From assembly GCA_903893935.1 (NCBI GenBank), contig CAITOD010000593.1, positions 1-7,559 of the forward strand: a DNA stretch of 7,559 nucleotides. The letters are read 5' to 3'. The position numbers and the translations under genes were made by a program. The DNA comes from an uncultured Sphingomonadales bacterium (GTDB taxonomy: Bacteria; Pseudomonadota; Alphaproteobacteria; Sphingomonadales; Sphingomonadaceae). Shown piece after piece: positions 1 to 6,871 of this stretch (its first letter is position 1; each line of letters starts with the position of its first letter). The notes beneath the pieces were generated by a model that was not told the origin of the DNA, searched no databases, and saw only the letters and a list, made by a program, of their open reading frames with translations.

Positions 1-845
1 CACAGTTCCGAACACTGGCCGTAATAGACGCCGGGTTCGTCGATGTGCAGCACGCGTTCGTTGATCCGGCCGGGCACCGCATCGAGCTTGAACCACAGCG
101 ACGGCACCGAGAACGAGTGGATCACGTCCGAACCGGTCGTTTGCAGGCGGATATCTTCGCCGACCGGCACGACCATGCGGTTGTCCGCGCCCAGCTGCGG
201 CTGTTCGCCGCGCTTGATCGCTTCATCGGGCGGCAGGATGTTCGAAATCACTTCAAACCCGCCATTGTCGGGATACGTATAGCCCCAATACCACTGATAG
301 CCGGTCACTTTGACGGTCAGCGCGCCTTTGGGCGGCGATTTGTACTGGTGCGCGAGCAGGCGGATCGACGGCACCGCGATAATCACCAGGATCACCACCG
401 GCACCAGCGTCCAGATCACTTCGATCAGCGTGTTGTGGCTGAATTTCGAAGGCACCGGGTTGGCGCGACGGTTGAACCGCGCCATCGTGAACAGCAGCAG
501 GAACAGCACCACCAGCGAAACGACGGTGATGATCGGCATCAGCAGCGCATCGTGCATCAGCAGCGCTTCCTTGCCGATCGGCGAATACTGATCCTGAAAC
601 CCGAAGGCACCCGCGACCGGCTGGCCTTTGCCCGGGGTCGGGCGCATCGGCACGTAGGCGTCAGCCGGCGCAACGGCGGCCGGTGTTGCAGCAGCAGCCG
701 GCGCCGCAGCAGCGGTGGCGGCAGGCGCGGCGGCCGCCGCAGCCGGCTGCGCGAGCAGCGCCGACGGGGCCAGTGCCAGAGCAGCAGCAAGCCCGGCGGC
801 CATCAAAGCCTTTGTTGCGGCGCGGGAAATATCGGCAATCTTCAT
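1..845 (-). CDS. coxB: Cytochrome c oxidase subunit II (5' part, runs off left edge)
   Basis: Subunit II of aa3-type cytochrome c oxidase takes electrons from cytochrome c through its binuclear CuA site and passes them to subunit I in the inner membrane. The 281 complete codons read from ATG at 845-843. They show a signal peptide (residues 1-32, likely cut after A-L-L-A), an Ala/Pro-rich linker (about 33-61), two membrane spans (about 99-122 and 140-164), the aromatic Q-W-Y-W-G-Y motif at 184-189, and the start of the CuA domain with H243 (S-D-V-I-H-S-F) and G-Q-C-S-E-L at 276-281. The window ends two bases into the next codon, TG-, which fits the second CuA cysteine; that Cys and the last His and Met ligands lie outside. 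A GGA 10 bases before the ATG is a weak ribosome site. It is transcribed away from pyrE. Recognition is certain; only completeness is unknown. Confidence 0.96.
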   Translation of the reverse strand, partial: MKIADISRAATKALMAAGLAAALALAPSALLAQPAAAAAAPAATAAAAPAAAATPAAVAPADAYVPMRPTPGKGQPVAGAFGFQDQYSPIGKEALLMHDALLMPIITVVSLVVLFLLLFTMARFNRRANPVPSKFSHNTLIEVIWTLVPVVILVIIAVPSIRLLAHQYKSPPKGALTVKVTGYQWYWGYTYPDNGGFEVISNILPPDEAIKRGEQPQLGADNRMVVPVGEDIRLQTTGSDVIHSFSVPSLWFKLDAVPGRINERVLHIDEPGVYYGQCSEL

Positions 846-870
846 CGTTGAACGATCCGTTCGCTTGTTG

Positions 871-886
871 CGGCAAGGCTTTGCCG
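871..886 (-). promoter_or_regulatory. Small hairpin in the coxB leader
   Basis: CGGCAA at 871-876 and TTGCCG at 881-886 form a perfect 6-base inverted repeat with a 4-base loop. A competing pairing joins GCGGCA (870-875) with TGCCGC (890-895). Both lie between the predicted coxB start of transcription and the ATG, so an RNA fold could affect translation. There is no U tract, so it does not look like a terminator. It may be chance in GC-rich DNA. Confidence 0.25.
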
Positions 887-925
887 GCCTGCCGCACCCC
901 AACCCTGAATTCCTGATTCCACGCC

Positions 926-954
926 GCTATATGCGCGAATGGCAGGGGGCTCAA
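926..954 (-). promoter_or_regulatory. Putative sigma-70-type promoter for coxB
   Basis: On the minus strand TTGAGC (954-949) is followed after exactly 17 bases by TATAGC (931-926). Each hexamer matches the general housekeeping consensus at four of six positions, and the spacing is optimal. Transcription would start near 919, leaving a leader of about 75 bases before the coxB ATG. This rests on pattern matching alone. Confidence 0.45.
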
Positions 955-1121
955 GCGCCCTGGCAGGCATTTTTTCACCCTTTCGTGCACGCGAATGCGC
1001 CATTCAAGAACTTGGACAAGCACGCAAAAAGGCTTGCCCCGGCCGCTCCGGCGCGCCATCTGCGCACAACAGCCATTCCACTCGCGGGCCGCAACCAGCG
1101 CCCTGGTCGTTCGGACATCCC

Positions 1122-1715
1122 ATGCAAGACAGCGAAATCCTCTCTGAATTCCGCGCCAGCGAAGCCCTGCTCGAAGGGCATTTCCTGCTCTCGTCGGGCC
1201 GCCACAGCGCGCATTATCTGCAATGCGCGCGCGTGCTGATGGACCCGATGCGCGCCACCAGGCTGGCTTCGGCGCTCGCCGCGACAATCCCGCGCGATGT
1301 GCGCCAGCAAATTCAAAAGGTCGTTTCGCCCGCGATGGGCGGCGTGATCATCGGCCACGAAATGGGCCGCGCTCTGGGCGTCGAGGCGATGTTTGTCGAA
1401 CGCCCGACCGGCACGTTCGAACTGCGCCGGGGTTTTGCACTGCAACCGGGCGAGCGCGTGCTCATGGTCGAAGACGTCGTCACCACCGGGCTTTCAAGCC
1501 GCGAGGCGATTGCGGCAATCACCGCAGCGGGCGGCGTGGTGATCGCTGCGGCCGCGCTGGTCGACCGGTCGGCGGGCAGCGCCGATCTGGGCGTGCCGTT
1601 CCATCCGCTGATTTCGCTCAATTTCCCGACGTATGCGCCCGACGAAGTGCCGGCCGAACTGGCCGCCACCCCGGCGGTGAAACCGGGCAGCCGCGCGGCC
1701 GAGGCCGGCGCATGA
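1122..1715 (+). CDS. pyrE: Orotate phosphoribosyltransferase
   Basis: PyrE joins orotate to PRPP to make orotidine 5'-monophosphate, the fifth step of pyrimidine synthesis, in the cytoplasm. The 197-residue product has the N-terminal L-S-S-G-R-H-S motif (23-29), the catalytic-loop region [14 protein letters not shown] (92-105) and the PRPP-binding loop V-E-D-V-V-T-T-G (116-123), where the acidic pair E117-D118 is typical. Length is normal for the short bacterial form. I chose ATG 1122 because conserved sequence begins here (M-Q-D-S-E-I-L). An in-frame ATG at 939 would add 61 residues without family character. A GGA at 1113-1115 is a weak ribosome site. It is the first gene of the plus-strand cluster, and its stop overlaps the pdxJ start as ATGA. 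Confidence 0.96.
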   Translation: MQDSEILSEFRASEALLEGHFLLSSGRHSAHYLQCARVLMDPMRATRLASALAATIPRDVRQQIQKVVSPAMGGVIIGHEMGRALGVEAMFVERPTGTFELRRGFALQPGERVLMVEDVVTTGLSSREAIAAITAAGGVVIAAAALVDRSAGSADLGVPFHPLISLNFPTYAPDEVPAELAATPAVKPGSRAAEAGA

Positions 1716-2437
1716 GCCGGCTGCGGCTGGGGGTCAACATCGACCATGTCGCCACTGTGCGCAACGCGCGCGGCGGCGACCATCCCGATCCGGTGCGCGC
1801 GGCCGAAATCGTCGCCAGCGTGGGTGGCGACGGGATCACCGCGCATCTGCGCGAAGACCGACGGCATATCCGCGACGACGACATCGCGCGCATCCAGGCC
1901 GCGACCAGCCTGCCGCTCAATTTCGAAATGGCCGCGACCGAGGAAATGGTCGCCTTTGCGTTGAAGCACCGCCCGCATGCCGCGTGCATCGTGCCCGAAC
2001 GCCGCGAGGAACGCACCACCGAAGGCGGGCTCGATGCGGCCGGCCAGCACAATCGGCTGGCACCGATCGTGACGCGGCTGGCCGATGCCGGCATCCGCGT
2101 CAGCCTGTTCATCGCGCCCGAACCGCGCCAGATCGAAGCCGCGATGCGGCTCGGCGCGCCGGTGGTCGAATTGCACACCGGCGAATATGCCCATGCCGCG
2201 GGCGAAGCGCGCGCGGTCGAACTGAAGCGTCTTGCCGACATGGCCGCGCTCGCCGCGCGCAACGGCATCGAGCCGCATGCCGGGCACGGACTGACGTATG
2301 ACAATGTCCAGCCGGTCGCCGCGATCCCGCAACTGGCCGAGCTCAACATCGGGCATTACCTGATCGGCGAAGCGATTTTCACCGGGCTTGCCGATGCGGT
2401 GCGGCGGATGCGCGAATTGATGGATCTGGCGCGATGA
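1712..2437 (+). CDS. pdxJ: Pyridoxine 5'-phosphate synthase
   Basis: PdxJ condenses 1-deoxy-D-xylulose 5-phosphate with 3-amino-2-oxopropyl phosphate to form pyridoxine 5'-phosphate, the ring-closing step of the DXP-dependent vitamin B6 route. The 241-residue TIM-barrel product carries all the landmarks: L-G-V-N-I-D-H (6-12), T-A-H-L-R-E-D (43-49, with H45 and R47), N-F-E-M (70-73, with E72), [12 protein letters not shown] (95-106), E-L-H-T-G-E-Y (153-159), A-G-H-G-L (190-194, with H192) and L-N-I-G-H near the C-terminus. H45, E72 and H192 correspond to the E. coli active-site His, Glu and His. The start at 1712 overlaps the pyrE stop, and a GAGG at 1701-1704 lies 7 bases upstream. The reading frame is open well upstream inside pyrE, but no family sequence is there. 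Confidence 0.97.
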   Translation: MSRLRLGVNIDHVATVRNARGGDHPDPVRAAEIVASVGGDGITAHLREDRRHIRDDDIARIQAATSLPLNFEMAATEEMVAFALKHRPHAACIVPERREERTTEGGLDAAGQHNRLAPIVTRLADAGIRVSLFIAPEPRQIEAAMRLGAPVVELHTGEYAHAAGEARAVELKRLADMAALAARNGIEPHAGHGLTYDNVQPVAAIPQLAELNIGHYLIGEAIFTGLADAVRRMRELMDLAR

Positions 2438-2847
2438 TCATCGGCCTCGGCTCGGACTTGTGCAATATCGAGCGCATCCAGGCTTCGCTCGACCGGTTCG
2501 GCGCGCGGTTTGAATCGCGCGTGTTCACCAGCGTCGAGCGCGCCAAAGCGGCGCGGCGGCCGTTCACCAAAGCGGGCACGCTGGCCAAGCGGTTTGCCGC
2601 CAAGGAAGCCTTTTCCAAAGCGGTCGGCACCGGGTTTCGCGCCGGCGTGTTCATGAAAGACATCGGCGTGGTCAACGCCGCCTCGGGCGCGCCGACGTTG
2701 GCGCTGACCGGGGGCGCGGCCGAACGCCTCGTCGCGATCACCCCGCCGGGGCACCACGCGGTGGTCCACCTGACGATGACCGACGATCATCCCTGGGCGC
2801 AGGCGTTCGTGGTGATCGAGGCCCGGCCGGGCGGTGGCAGCGTATGA
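2434..2847 (+). CDS. acpS: Holo-[acyl-carrier-protein] synthase
   Basis: AcpS moves the 4'-phosphopantetheine arm of coenzyme A to the serine of apo-acyl carrier protein, activating it for fatty acid synthesis. The 137-residue product begins with M-I-I-G-L-G-S-D-L (Mg2+-binding D8) and has the second signature [11 protein letters not shown] (53-63, with metal ligand E58 and K62). The C-terminus ends in the usual beta strand before a short Pro/Gly tail. Length is standard for the trimeric AcpS type. ATG overlaps the pdxJ stop as ATGA, and its own stop overlaps lepB the same way, so translation is probably coupled. The pdxJ-acpS pairing is widespread in proteobacteria, which strengthens both calls. 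Confidence 0.96.
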   Translation: MIIGLGSDLCNIERIQASLDRFGARFESRVFTSVERAKAARRPFTKAGTLAKRFAAKEAFSKAVGTGFRAGVFMKDIGVVNAASGAPTLALTGGAAERLVAITPPGHHAVVHLTMTDDHPWAQAFVVIEARPGGGSV

Positions 2848-3680
2848 GCGACGATCAGCAGCCAGCCGGCCCCAACTGGCTGGTCGAAGCGCGCGGGCTG
2901 GTGCTGATGCTCGCGGCGGTGGTCACGTTCCATTCGCTGGTGGCCAAGCCGTTCTATATTCCGTCGGAATCGATGATGCCCAATCTGCTGGTCGGCGACC
3001 GGCTGGTGGTGTCGAAATATCCCTATGGCTGGTCGTGGGTTTCGGCCTCGTTCCACGTGCTGCCGCGGTCGCGCGGGCGGTTGTTCGGCGCGACGCCCGA
3101 ATATGGCGATATCGTTATCGCCGTGCCGCCCAACCGCGATGACGATTACATCAAGCGCGTGGTGGCGCTGCCCGGCGACCGGATCGCGGTCGTCGGCGGA
3201 CAGATCGTGCTCAACGGCAAACGCGTGCCGCAAGTGATCGAGCCGCCGCTGCTGCTGCCGGTCGATCGCAACCAGCCTTGCGATGAGGAGGATTTTCCGG
3301 GGCTGCGTCATCGTGGCGCCAACGGGCGCGACTATTGCGAATTGCCGATCTTTCGCGAAACGCTGCCCAATGGCGCGACGTATCGCATCATCGACTATCG
3401 CGACCAGCCGCTCGATCACTTCCCCGAAATCCGCGTGCCGGCGGGCCACGTGTTCCTGATGGGCGACAACCGCGACAATTCGGCCGACAGCCGCGCACCG
3501 GTCGAAAGCAACGGCTTGGGCGGCCCGGTGCCGCTGGCCAATGTCGGCGGGCGCGCCGAATTCATCACCGTGTCGCTCGATGGCAGCGAAAGCTGGAACC
3601 CGCTGACCTGGTGGAATGCCTTGCGGCCGGGACGATCCTGGACCAGATTGCGCCCGATGATCGCGCAGCGGGGGCGTTGA
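2844..3680 (+). CDS. lepB: Signal peptidase I
   Basis: LepB is the membrane-anchored Ser/Lys peptidase that removes signal peptides from exported proteins on the periplasmic face. The 278-residue product has one N-terminal membrane span (about 16-33), then box B P-S-E-S-M-M-P (40-46) with nucleophile S43, the Y-I-K-R-V-V motif with general base K104, and box [12 protein letters not shown] (207-217). It is shorter than the E. coli enzyme, which has two spans. Its only two cysteines, C146 and C165, both fall in the periplasmic domain and could form a disulfide. The start overlaps the acpS stop (ATGA); the stop overlaps the next start (TGATG). In many alphaproteobacteria lepB is followed by rnc and era, which are absent here. 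Confidence 0.95.
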   Translation: MSDDQQPAGPNWLVEARGLVLMLAAVVTFHSLVAKPFYIPSESMMPNLLVGDRLVVSKYPYGWSWVSASFHVLPRSRGRLFGATPEYGDIVIAVPPNRDDDYIKRVVALPGDRIAVVGGQIVLNGKRVPQVIEPPLLLPVDRNQPCDEEDFPGLRHRGANGRDYCELPIFRETLPNGATYRIIDYRDQPLDHFPEIRVPAGHVFLMGDNRDNSADSRAPVESNGLGGPVPLANVGGRAEFITVSLDGSESWNPLTWWNALRPGRSWTRLRPMIAQRGR

Positions 3681-4774
3681 TGGAAATTCCGGACCAGCCT
3701 GCCCCGTCCGTACAAGCAGCCGGCCCCGCCGATATCCGCGACAATCTGGTGCGGGTCGAAGCCAAGCGCGCGCTGGTGTGGGTCACGGTCGCAGCACTCG
3801 CAGCGCTTGCGGTCTATCTAGCGCAGCCGTTGCTGGTGATTTTCGGGGGGATCGTGTTTGCGGCGATGGTCGACGGCGGCCAGCGGCTGATCGCGCGTGC
3901 GGTGCCGCTGCCGCGCGCTTTGCGGATTGCGCTGGTGCTGTGCGCCGCGGTGCTGTTTCTGGTCTGGCTGGTGCTCTATGCGGGCAACCAGATCGCCGCT
4001 CAGGCTGCCGCCTTTCCGCCGCTGGTCGAAGCCGAAGCGCAGCGGCTGAGCGATCTTGCGCGCAGCCATGGCCTGCTAGCCAACACCGTCGATGTGCCCG
4101 CGCTCACCGGCCACATCGCCGAGCAGCTGGCAGGCGGGGTGGGGCAATTCACCCGCGCGCTGGGCGGGCTGCTCGGCGGGATGACCACCGCGTTCCTGAT
4201 CATGATCCTGGGCATCTATTTCGCCGCCGAGCCCGATATGTACCAGCGCGGCGTGGCCTGGCTGCTGCCGGTGCGCAACCGCGAGGAATGGCACGGCACC
4301 GCCAAAGCGATGGGCCGTACTTTGCGCCGGCTGCTGTTCGGACGGCTGATCGGCATGGCCTCTGAAGGGTTTGCGACGTGGCTTTTGCTGTCGCTGTGGG
4401 GCGTGCCGATGGCGACACTGCTGGGGCTGCTGACCGGGCTGCTCGCGTTTCTGCCCAATATCGGCGCGCCGCTGTCGGGCTCGCTGATGATTCTGGTCGG
4501 CTTTTCCGCAGGCGTGCACACCGGGCTCTATTGCGTGGCGGTCTATGCGCTGGTGCAGATTGTCGATGGCAATATCGTCGTGCCGATGGTCGCCAAGAAA
4601 ACCGCCGATCTTGCGCCCGCGCTGGTGCTGGGCGCGCAGCTGATCTGCGGCGTGCTGTTCGGGCTGTTGGGGCTGATGCTGGCCGATCCGATGGTCGCGA
4701 TGCTCAAGATCGCGCTCGAACGCCAGGCTTTGCGCAACCACGCCGGGCCCGACCGCGCCGGCGGGCAGGATTGA
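3680..4774 (+). CDS. AI-2E family (UPF0118/PerM-like) membrane permease
   Basis: This 364-residue inner-membrane protein belongs to the AI-2E transporter family, a broad group whose characterised members range from autoinducer-2 exporters to Na+/H+ antiporters; the substrate here cannot be inferred. Spans are seen at about 31-48, 50-65 and 80-102, followed by a soluble stretch (about 103-160). A C-terminal block of further spans carries the family-like L-A-F-L-P-N-I-G-A-P (255-264), Q-I-V-D-G-N-I-V-V-P (293-302) and a glycine-rich span ending G-L-M-L-A-D-P-M. The charged Gln/Asp-Gly-Asn segment matches the usual conserved loop before the last span. ATG at 3680 overlaps the lepB stop (TGATG); a G-rich stretch upstream is a weak ribosome site. 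The frame is open further upstream inside lepB but that part is shadow translation. Confidence 0.88.
   Translation: MEIPDQPAPSVQAAGPADIRDNLVRVEAKRALVWVTVAALAALAVYLAQPLLVIFGGIVFAAMVDGGQRLIARAVPLPRALRIALVLCAAVLFLVWLVLYAGNQIAAQAAAFPPLVEAEAQRLSDLARSHGLLANTVDVPALTGHIAEQLAGGVGQFTRALGGLLGGMTTAFLIMILGIYFAAEPDMYQRGVAWLLPVRNREEWHGTAKAMGRTLRRLLFGRLIGMASEGFATWLLLSLWGVPMATLLGLLTGLLAFLPNIGAPLSGSLMILVGFSAGVHTGLYCVAVYALVQIVDGNIVVPMVAKKTADLAPALVLGAQLICGVLFGLLGLMLADPMVAMLKIALERQALRNHAGPDRAGGQD
4767..4770 (+). promoter_or_regulatory. Ribosome binding site supporting a GTG start
   Basis: AGGA lies 8 bases before GTG 4779 and overlaps the last codons of the permease gene. It is the reason for choosing GTG: the following residues form a basic-then-hydrophobic N-terminus, and no ATG sits near a better site. 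Confidence 0.6.
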
Positions 4775-4778
4775 CGCG

Positions 4779-5882
4779 GTGAGCCGCATTCTGGCAGGTT
4801 TTGGCCTGCTGCTGGCGGCTCTGGTGGCGATTGCAGTGGTCGCGCTGGACGTGGTCTGGCCGGGCCTCGAAATCGCGCGGATGGCACCGCGCGTGGCCTT
4901 TGTCGCGCTGCCCGCGCTGCCCGCCGATGCCTACGAAAACCCCGACTTGTGGATTGCCCGCCCCGATCGCACCGGCGACCCGGCCCAGTTTCTGCCCCCC
5001 GGGATCAGTCACCAACGTCGCGGCCGCGCGCAGGTGTTTTTCCTGCACCCGACCACTTTCTATGGCCGCAACCACTGGAACGCGCCGATCGAGCACTGGG
5101 ATTCGCGCATGCGCGCCGATCTGACCGTGCGATCGATGGCGAGCGTGTTCAACGACGAGGCGGGGGTCTGGGCGCCGCGTTACCGCCAGGCCTCGCTCGG
5201 CTCGTTCATGACCGACCGCCCCGAGGCGCGGCGCGCGCTGGCGATTGCCGAAGCCGACGCGCGGCTGGCTTTTGCGACATTCCTGCGCCGCATCCCGCGC
5301 GATGCACCGATCATTGTCGCGGGGCACAGCCAGGGCGCGTTGATTGCGCTGCACGTGTTGCGCGACATGGTGCGCGGCACGGCGGTGGCGCGGCGGGTCG
5401 TTGCGGTCTATCTCGCCGGCTGGCCGGTTTCGCCGCGCCGCGATCTGCCGCAGACCGGCATGACAGCATGCGTGCGCACCGACCAGGCGGGGTGCATCAT
5501 GGCGTGGATGACTTTTGCCGAACCCGCCGATCCGCGCCAGGCGATCACCATGGCCTCGCATTATCCCGCGCTCGACGGCCTGCCGGCCGATGACGCCCCG
5601 CTGTGCACCAATCCGCTGACCGGCGGGCTTGGCGATACCGCGCCCGCCAGCGCCAACCGCGGCAGTCTGGCACTCGGCGACGAATTGCGCGGCCCCGCGC
5701 TGATCGCGCCCAGTGTCGGCGCGCGGTGCGACCGCGGCTTGCTGATCGTTTCCGGCCCGCCGCACCTTGGCGACGAAGTGCAGGCGGGCGGCAATTACAC
5801 GTTCTACGACTTCGCGCTGTTCTGGCGCAATTTGCGCGACAATGTTGCCGCGCGCGAAGCCGCATGGCAGGGCGCATCATGA
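4779..5882 (+). CDS. DUF3089 family alpha/beta-hydrolase-like protein
   Basis: The 367-residue product begins at GTG with a hydrophobic N-terminal anchor (about 3-27), so it is likely periplasmic or membrane-tethered. The rest resembles the DUF3089 family, predicted serine hydrolases of unknown substrate. Seen are [11 protein letters not shown] near residue 87, an [11 protein letters not shown] block, the nucleophile elbow G-H-S-Q-G (182-186, S184), and a C-terminal segment [13 protein letters not shown] (337-349) followed by N-L-R-D-N. T341 sits where I recall family members having a histidine; H329 (G-P-P-H-L-G-D) is another candidate catalytic His. Four cysteines (C231, C239, C276, C317) would suit two disulfides outside the cytoplasm. 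It follows the permease gene by 4 bases and its stop overlaps ruvX as ATGA. Family assignment is firm; function is unknown. Confidence 0.85.
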   Translation: MSRILAGFGLLLAALVAIAVVALDVVWPGLEIARMAPRVAFVALPALPADAYENPDLWIARPDRTGDPAQFLPPGISHQRRGRAQVFFLHPTTFYGRNHWNAPIEHWDSRMRADLTVRSMASVFNDEAGVWAPRYRQASLGSFMTDRPEARRALAIAEADARLAFATFLRRIPRDAPIIVAGHSQGALIALHVLRDMVRGTAVARRVVAVYLAGWPVSPRRDLPQTGMTACVRTDQAGCIMAWMTFAEPADPRQAITMASHYPALDGLPADDAPLCTNPLTGGLGDTAPASANRGSLALGDELRGPALIAPSVGARCDRGLLIVSGPPHLGDEVQAGGNYTFYDFALFWRNLRDNVAAREAAWQGAS

Positions 5883-6346
5883 TCCACATGACCGCCGCCC
5901 CGTTCCGCGCCGCGCTGCCCGAAGGCGGCGTGCTGATGGGGCTCGACCCGGGCACCAAAACAATCGGGCTGGCGCTGTGCGATGCCGGCTGGCGCTTTGC
6001 CAGCCCGGCCACGACCATCCACCGTCGCAAGTTTCGCGAGGACAAGGCCGGGATTGCCGCGCTGATCGCGGCGCGCGAGGTGCGCGGACTGGTGATCGGC
6101 CTGCCGCTCAACATGGACGGCAGCGACAGCCCGAGAGCACAGGCAGCGCGGGCAATGGCGCGCAATCTGGGCGATCTGGAATTGCCGATCCTGATGTGGG
6201 ACGAACGCTGGTCGACCGTGGCCGCGACCCGCGCCATGATCGATCAGGACATGAGCCGCGCTCGCCGTGCCGAACGCATCGACGCCCACGCCGCTGCGCT
6301 GATCCTGCAAGGCGCAATCGATGCCCTGGCCGGAGCGATGTTCTGA
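5879..6346 (+). CDS. ruvX: Putative pre-16S rRNA nuclease / Holliday junction resolvase-like (YqgF)
   Basis: RuvX/YqgF is an RNase H-fold nuclease. The E. coli protein is implicated in maturing the 5' end of 16S rRNA, and older annotation names it a Holliday junction resolvase. The 155-residue product shows [10 protein letters not shown] (21-30, catalytic D23), [11 protein letters not shown] (72-82), W-D-E-R-W-S-T (107-113, E109) and [11 protein letters not shown] (134-144, D135), which is the complete acidic triad in the usual order. ATG 5879 overlaps the DUF3089 stop and has AGGG 6 bases upstream; the ATG at 5888 (Met4) is an alternative. The N-terminus before residue 18 is longer than in the minimal family member, which is common in alphaproteobacteria. 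Confidence 0.93.
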   Translation: MIHMTAAPFRAALPEGGVLMGLDPGTKTIGLALCDAGWRFASPATTIHRRKFREDKAGIAALIAAREVRGLVIGLPLNMDGSDSPRAQAARAMARNLGDLELPILMWDERWSTVAATRAMIDQDMSRARRAERIDAHAAALILQGAIDALAGAMF

Positions 6347-6374
6347 AGGGTTGCGTTGCGGCACTAGTCCATGC

Positions 6375-6378
6375 AGGA
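6375..6378 (+). promoter_or_regulatory. Ribosome binding site favouring ATG 6386
   Basis: AGGA lies 7 bases before ATG 6386. The earlier in-frame ATG at 6371 has no comparable site: the nearest purine-rich run, AAGGG right after the ruvX stop, is about 20 bases away. This decides the start in favour of 6386. Confidence 0.55.
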
Positions 6379-6385
6379 CAGCGCG

Positions 6386-6871
6386 ATGCACAATCCTGAC
6401 GCCCCGCAAGACCCGATTGACAGATTTATCAGCGGTGCCGGTTTCAATCCGCGCGACTGGACGGCGCATATGAATGCCAACGGGCACAGCGGCTTTCTGG
6501 GCATGCGCTATTGCGATCATGGCGACACCTGGATCGAGCTGGCCTTTGACTGGCGCGAAGATCTGGTGGGCGATCCCGAAACCGGGGTGCTGGCTTCCGG
6601 CCCGATCATCAGCCTGCTCGACAACGCCACCTCGATGTCGGTGTGGACGCGGACCGGCAAATTCACCCCGCAAGTCACGCTGGATTTGCGCATCGATTAT
6701 ACCCGTGCCGCCACCCCGGGCAAACCGCTGATCGCGCGCGCAGAATGCTATCAGTTGCGGCGATCGATGGCCTTTGTGCGGGGCATTGCCCATGATGGCG
6801 ACATCACCGATCCCGTGGCCCATGCTGCCGGCATTTTCATGCAGATCGACGGGCAGGAGTGGGTGAAATGA
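6386..6871 (+). CDS. PaaI-type hotdog thioesterase-like protein, first of a tandem pair
   Basis: The 161-residue product looks like a hotdog-fold protein of the PaaI/acyl-CoA thioesterase group, which hydrolyse acyl- or aryl-CoA thioesters in the cytoplasm. The central helix region reads G-V-L-A-S-G-P-I-I-S-L-L-D-N-A (67-81). The later strands (F-T-P-Q-V-T-L-D-L-R-I-D-Y) fit the hotdog sheet. D79 is in the position of the usual catalytic acid, but the His-Gly-Gly normally nine residues before it is Ala-Ser-Gly (70-72) here, so the active site is atypical. An in-frame ATG at 6371 would add five residues. The gene starts 39 bases after ruvX and overlaps the next hotdog gene as ATGA. Substrate is unknown; it could be a non-catalytic partner. 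Confidence 0.8.
   Translation: MHNPDAPQDPIDRFISGAGFNPRDWTAHMNANGHSGFLGMRYCDHGDTWIELAFDWREDLVGDPETGVLASGPIISLLDNATSMSVWTRTGKFTPQVTLDLRIDYTRAATPGKPLIARAECYQLRRSMAFVRGIAHDGDITDPVAHAAGIFMQIDGQEWVK
6855..6859 (+). promoter_or_regulatory. Ribosome binding site favouring ATG 6868
   Basis: AGGAG lies 8 bases before ATG 6868, inside the end of the first hotdog gene. An in-frame GTG at 6859 overlaps this site itself and is therefore unlikely to be the start. Confidence 0.65.

Larger units (their letters stand above)
846..1121. other. Divergent intergenic region between coxB and pyrE
   Basis: This 276-base gap separates the divergent coxB and pyrE starts. It holds the predicted coxB promoter and leader hairpin, described separately. 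I found no clear -35/-10 pair for pyrE: a TTGGAC at 1012-1017 has no AT-rich -10 at a suitable distance. The pyrE reading frame stays open upstream to an ATG at 939, but its translation looks like non-coding GC-rich sequence. No small gene, RNA gene or terminator stands out. It must nevertheless supply the promoter for pyrE if the downstream genes are one operon. Confidence 0.7.

Noticed and set aside
45..851. Long plus-strand open frame opposite coxB
   Set aside because: It is Arg/His/Gln-rich and is the antisense of a clear CoxB sequence. Such frames are expected opposite GC-rich genes.
871..886. Hairpin as a Rho-independent terminator
   Set aside because: The 6-base stem is not followed by a U tract on either strand and sits in the coxB leader, not after a gene.
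939..1121. In-frame 61-codon extension of pyrE from ATG 939
   Set aside because: The translated stretch has no PyrE character, is Gly/Ser/Pro/Arg-rich like non-coding GC-rich DNA, and lies where the pyrE promoter must be. Family sequence begins at ATG 1122.
1313..2356. 347-codon minus-strand open frame opposite pyrE and pdxJ
   Set aside because: Both plus-strand genes are unmistakable by motif and the antisense translation shows no recognisable domain.
4704..5765. 353-codon minus-strand open frame opposite the DUF3089 gene
   Set aside because: Arg/Gly/His-rich antisense shadow with no recognisable motif; the plus-strand frame has a nucleophile elbow, an N-terminal anchor and a ribosome site.
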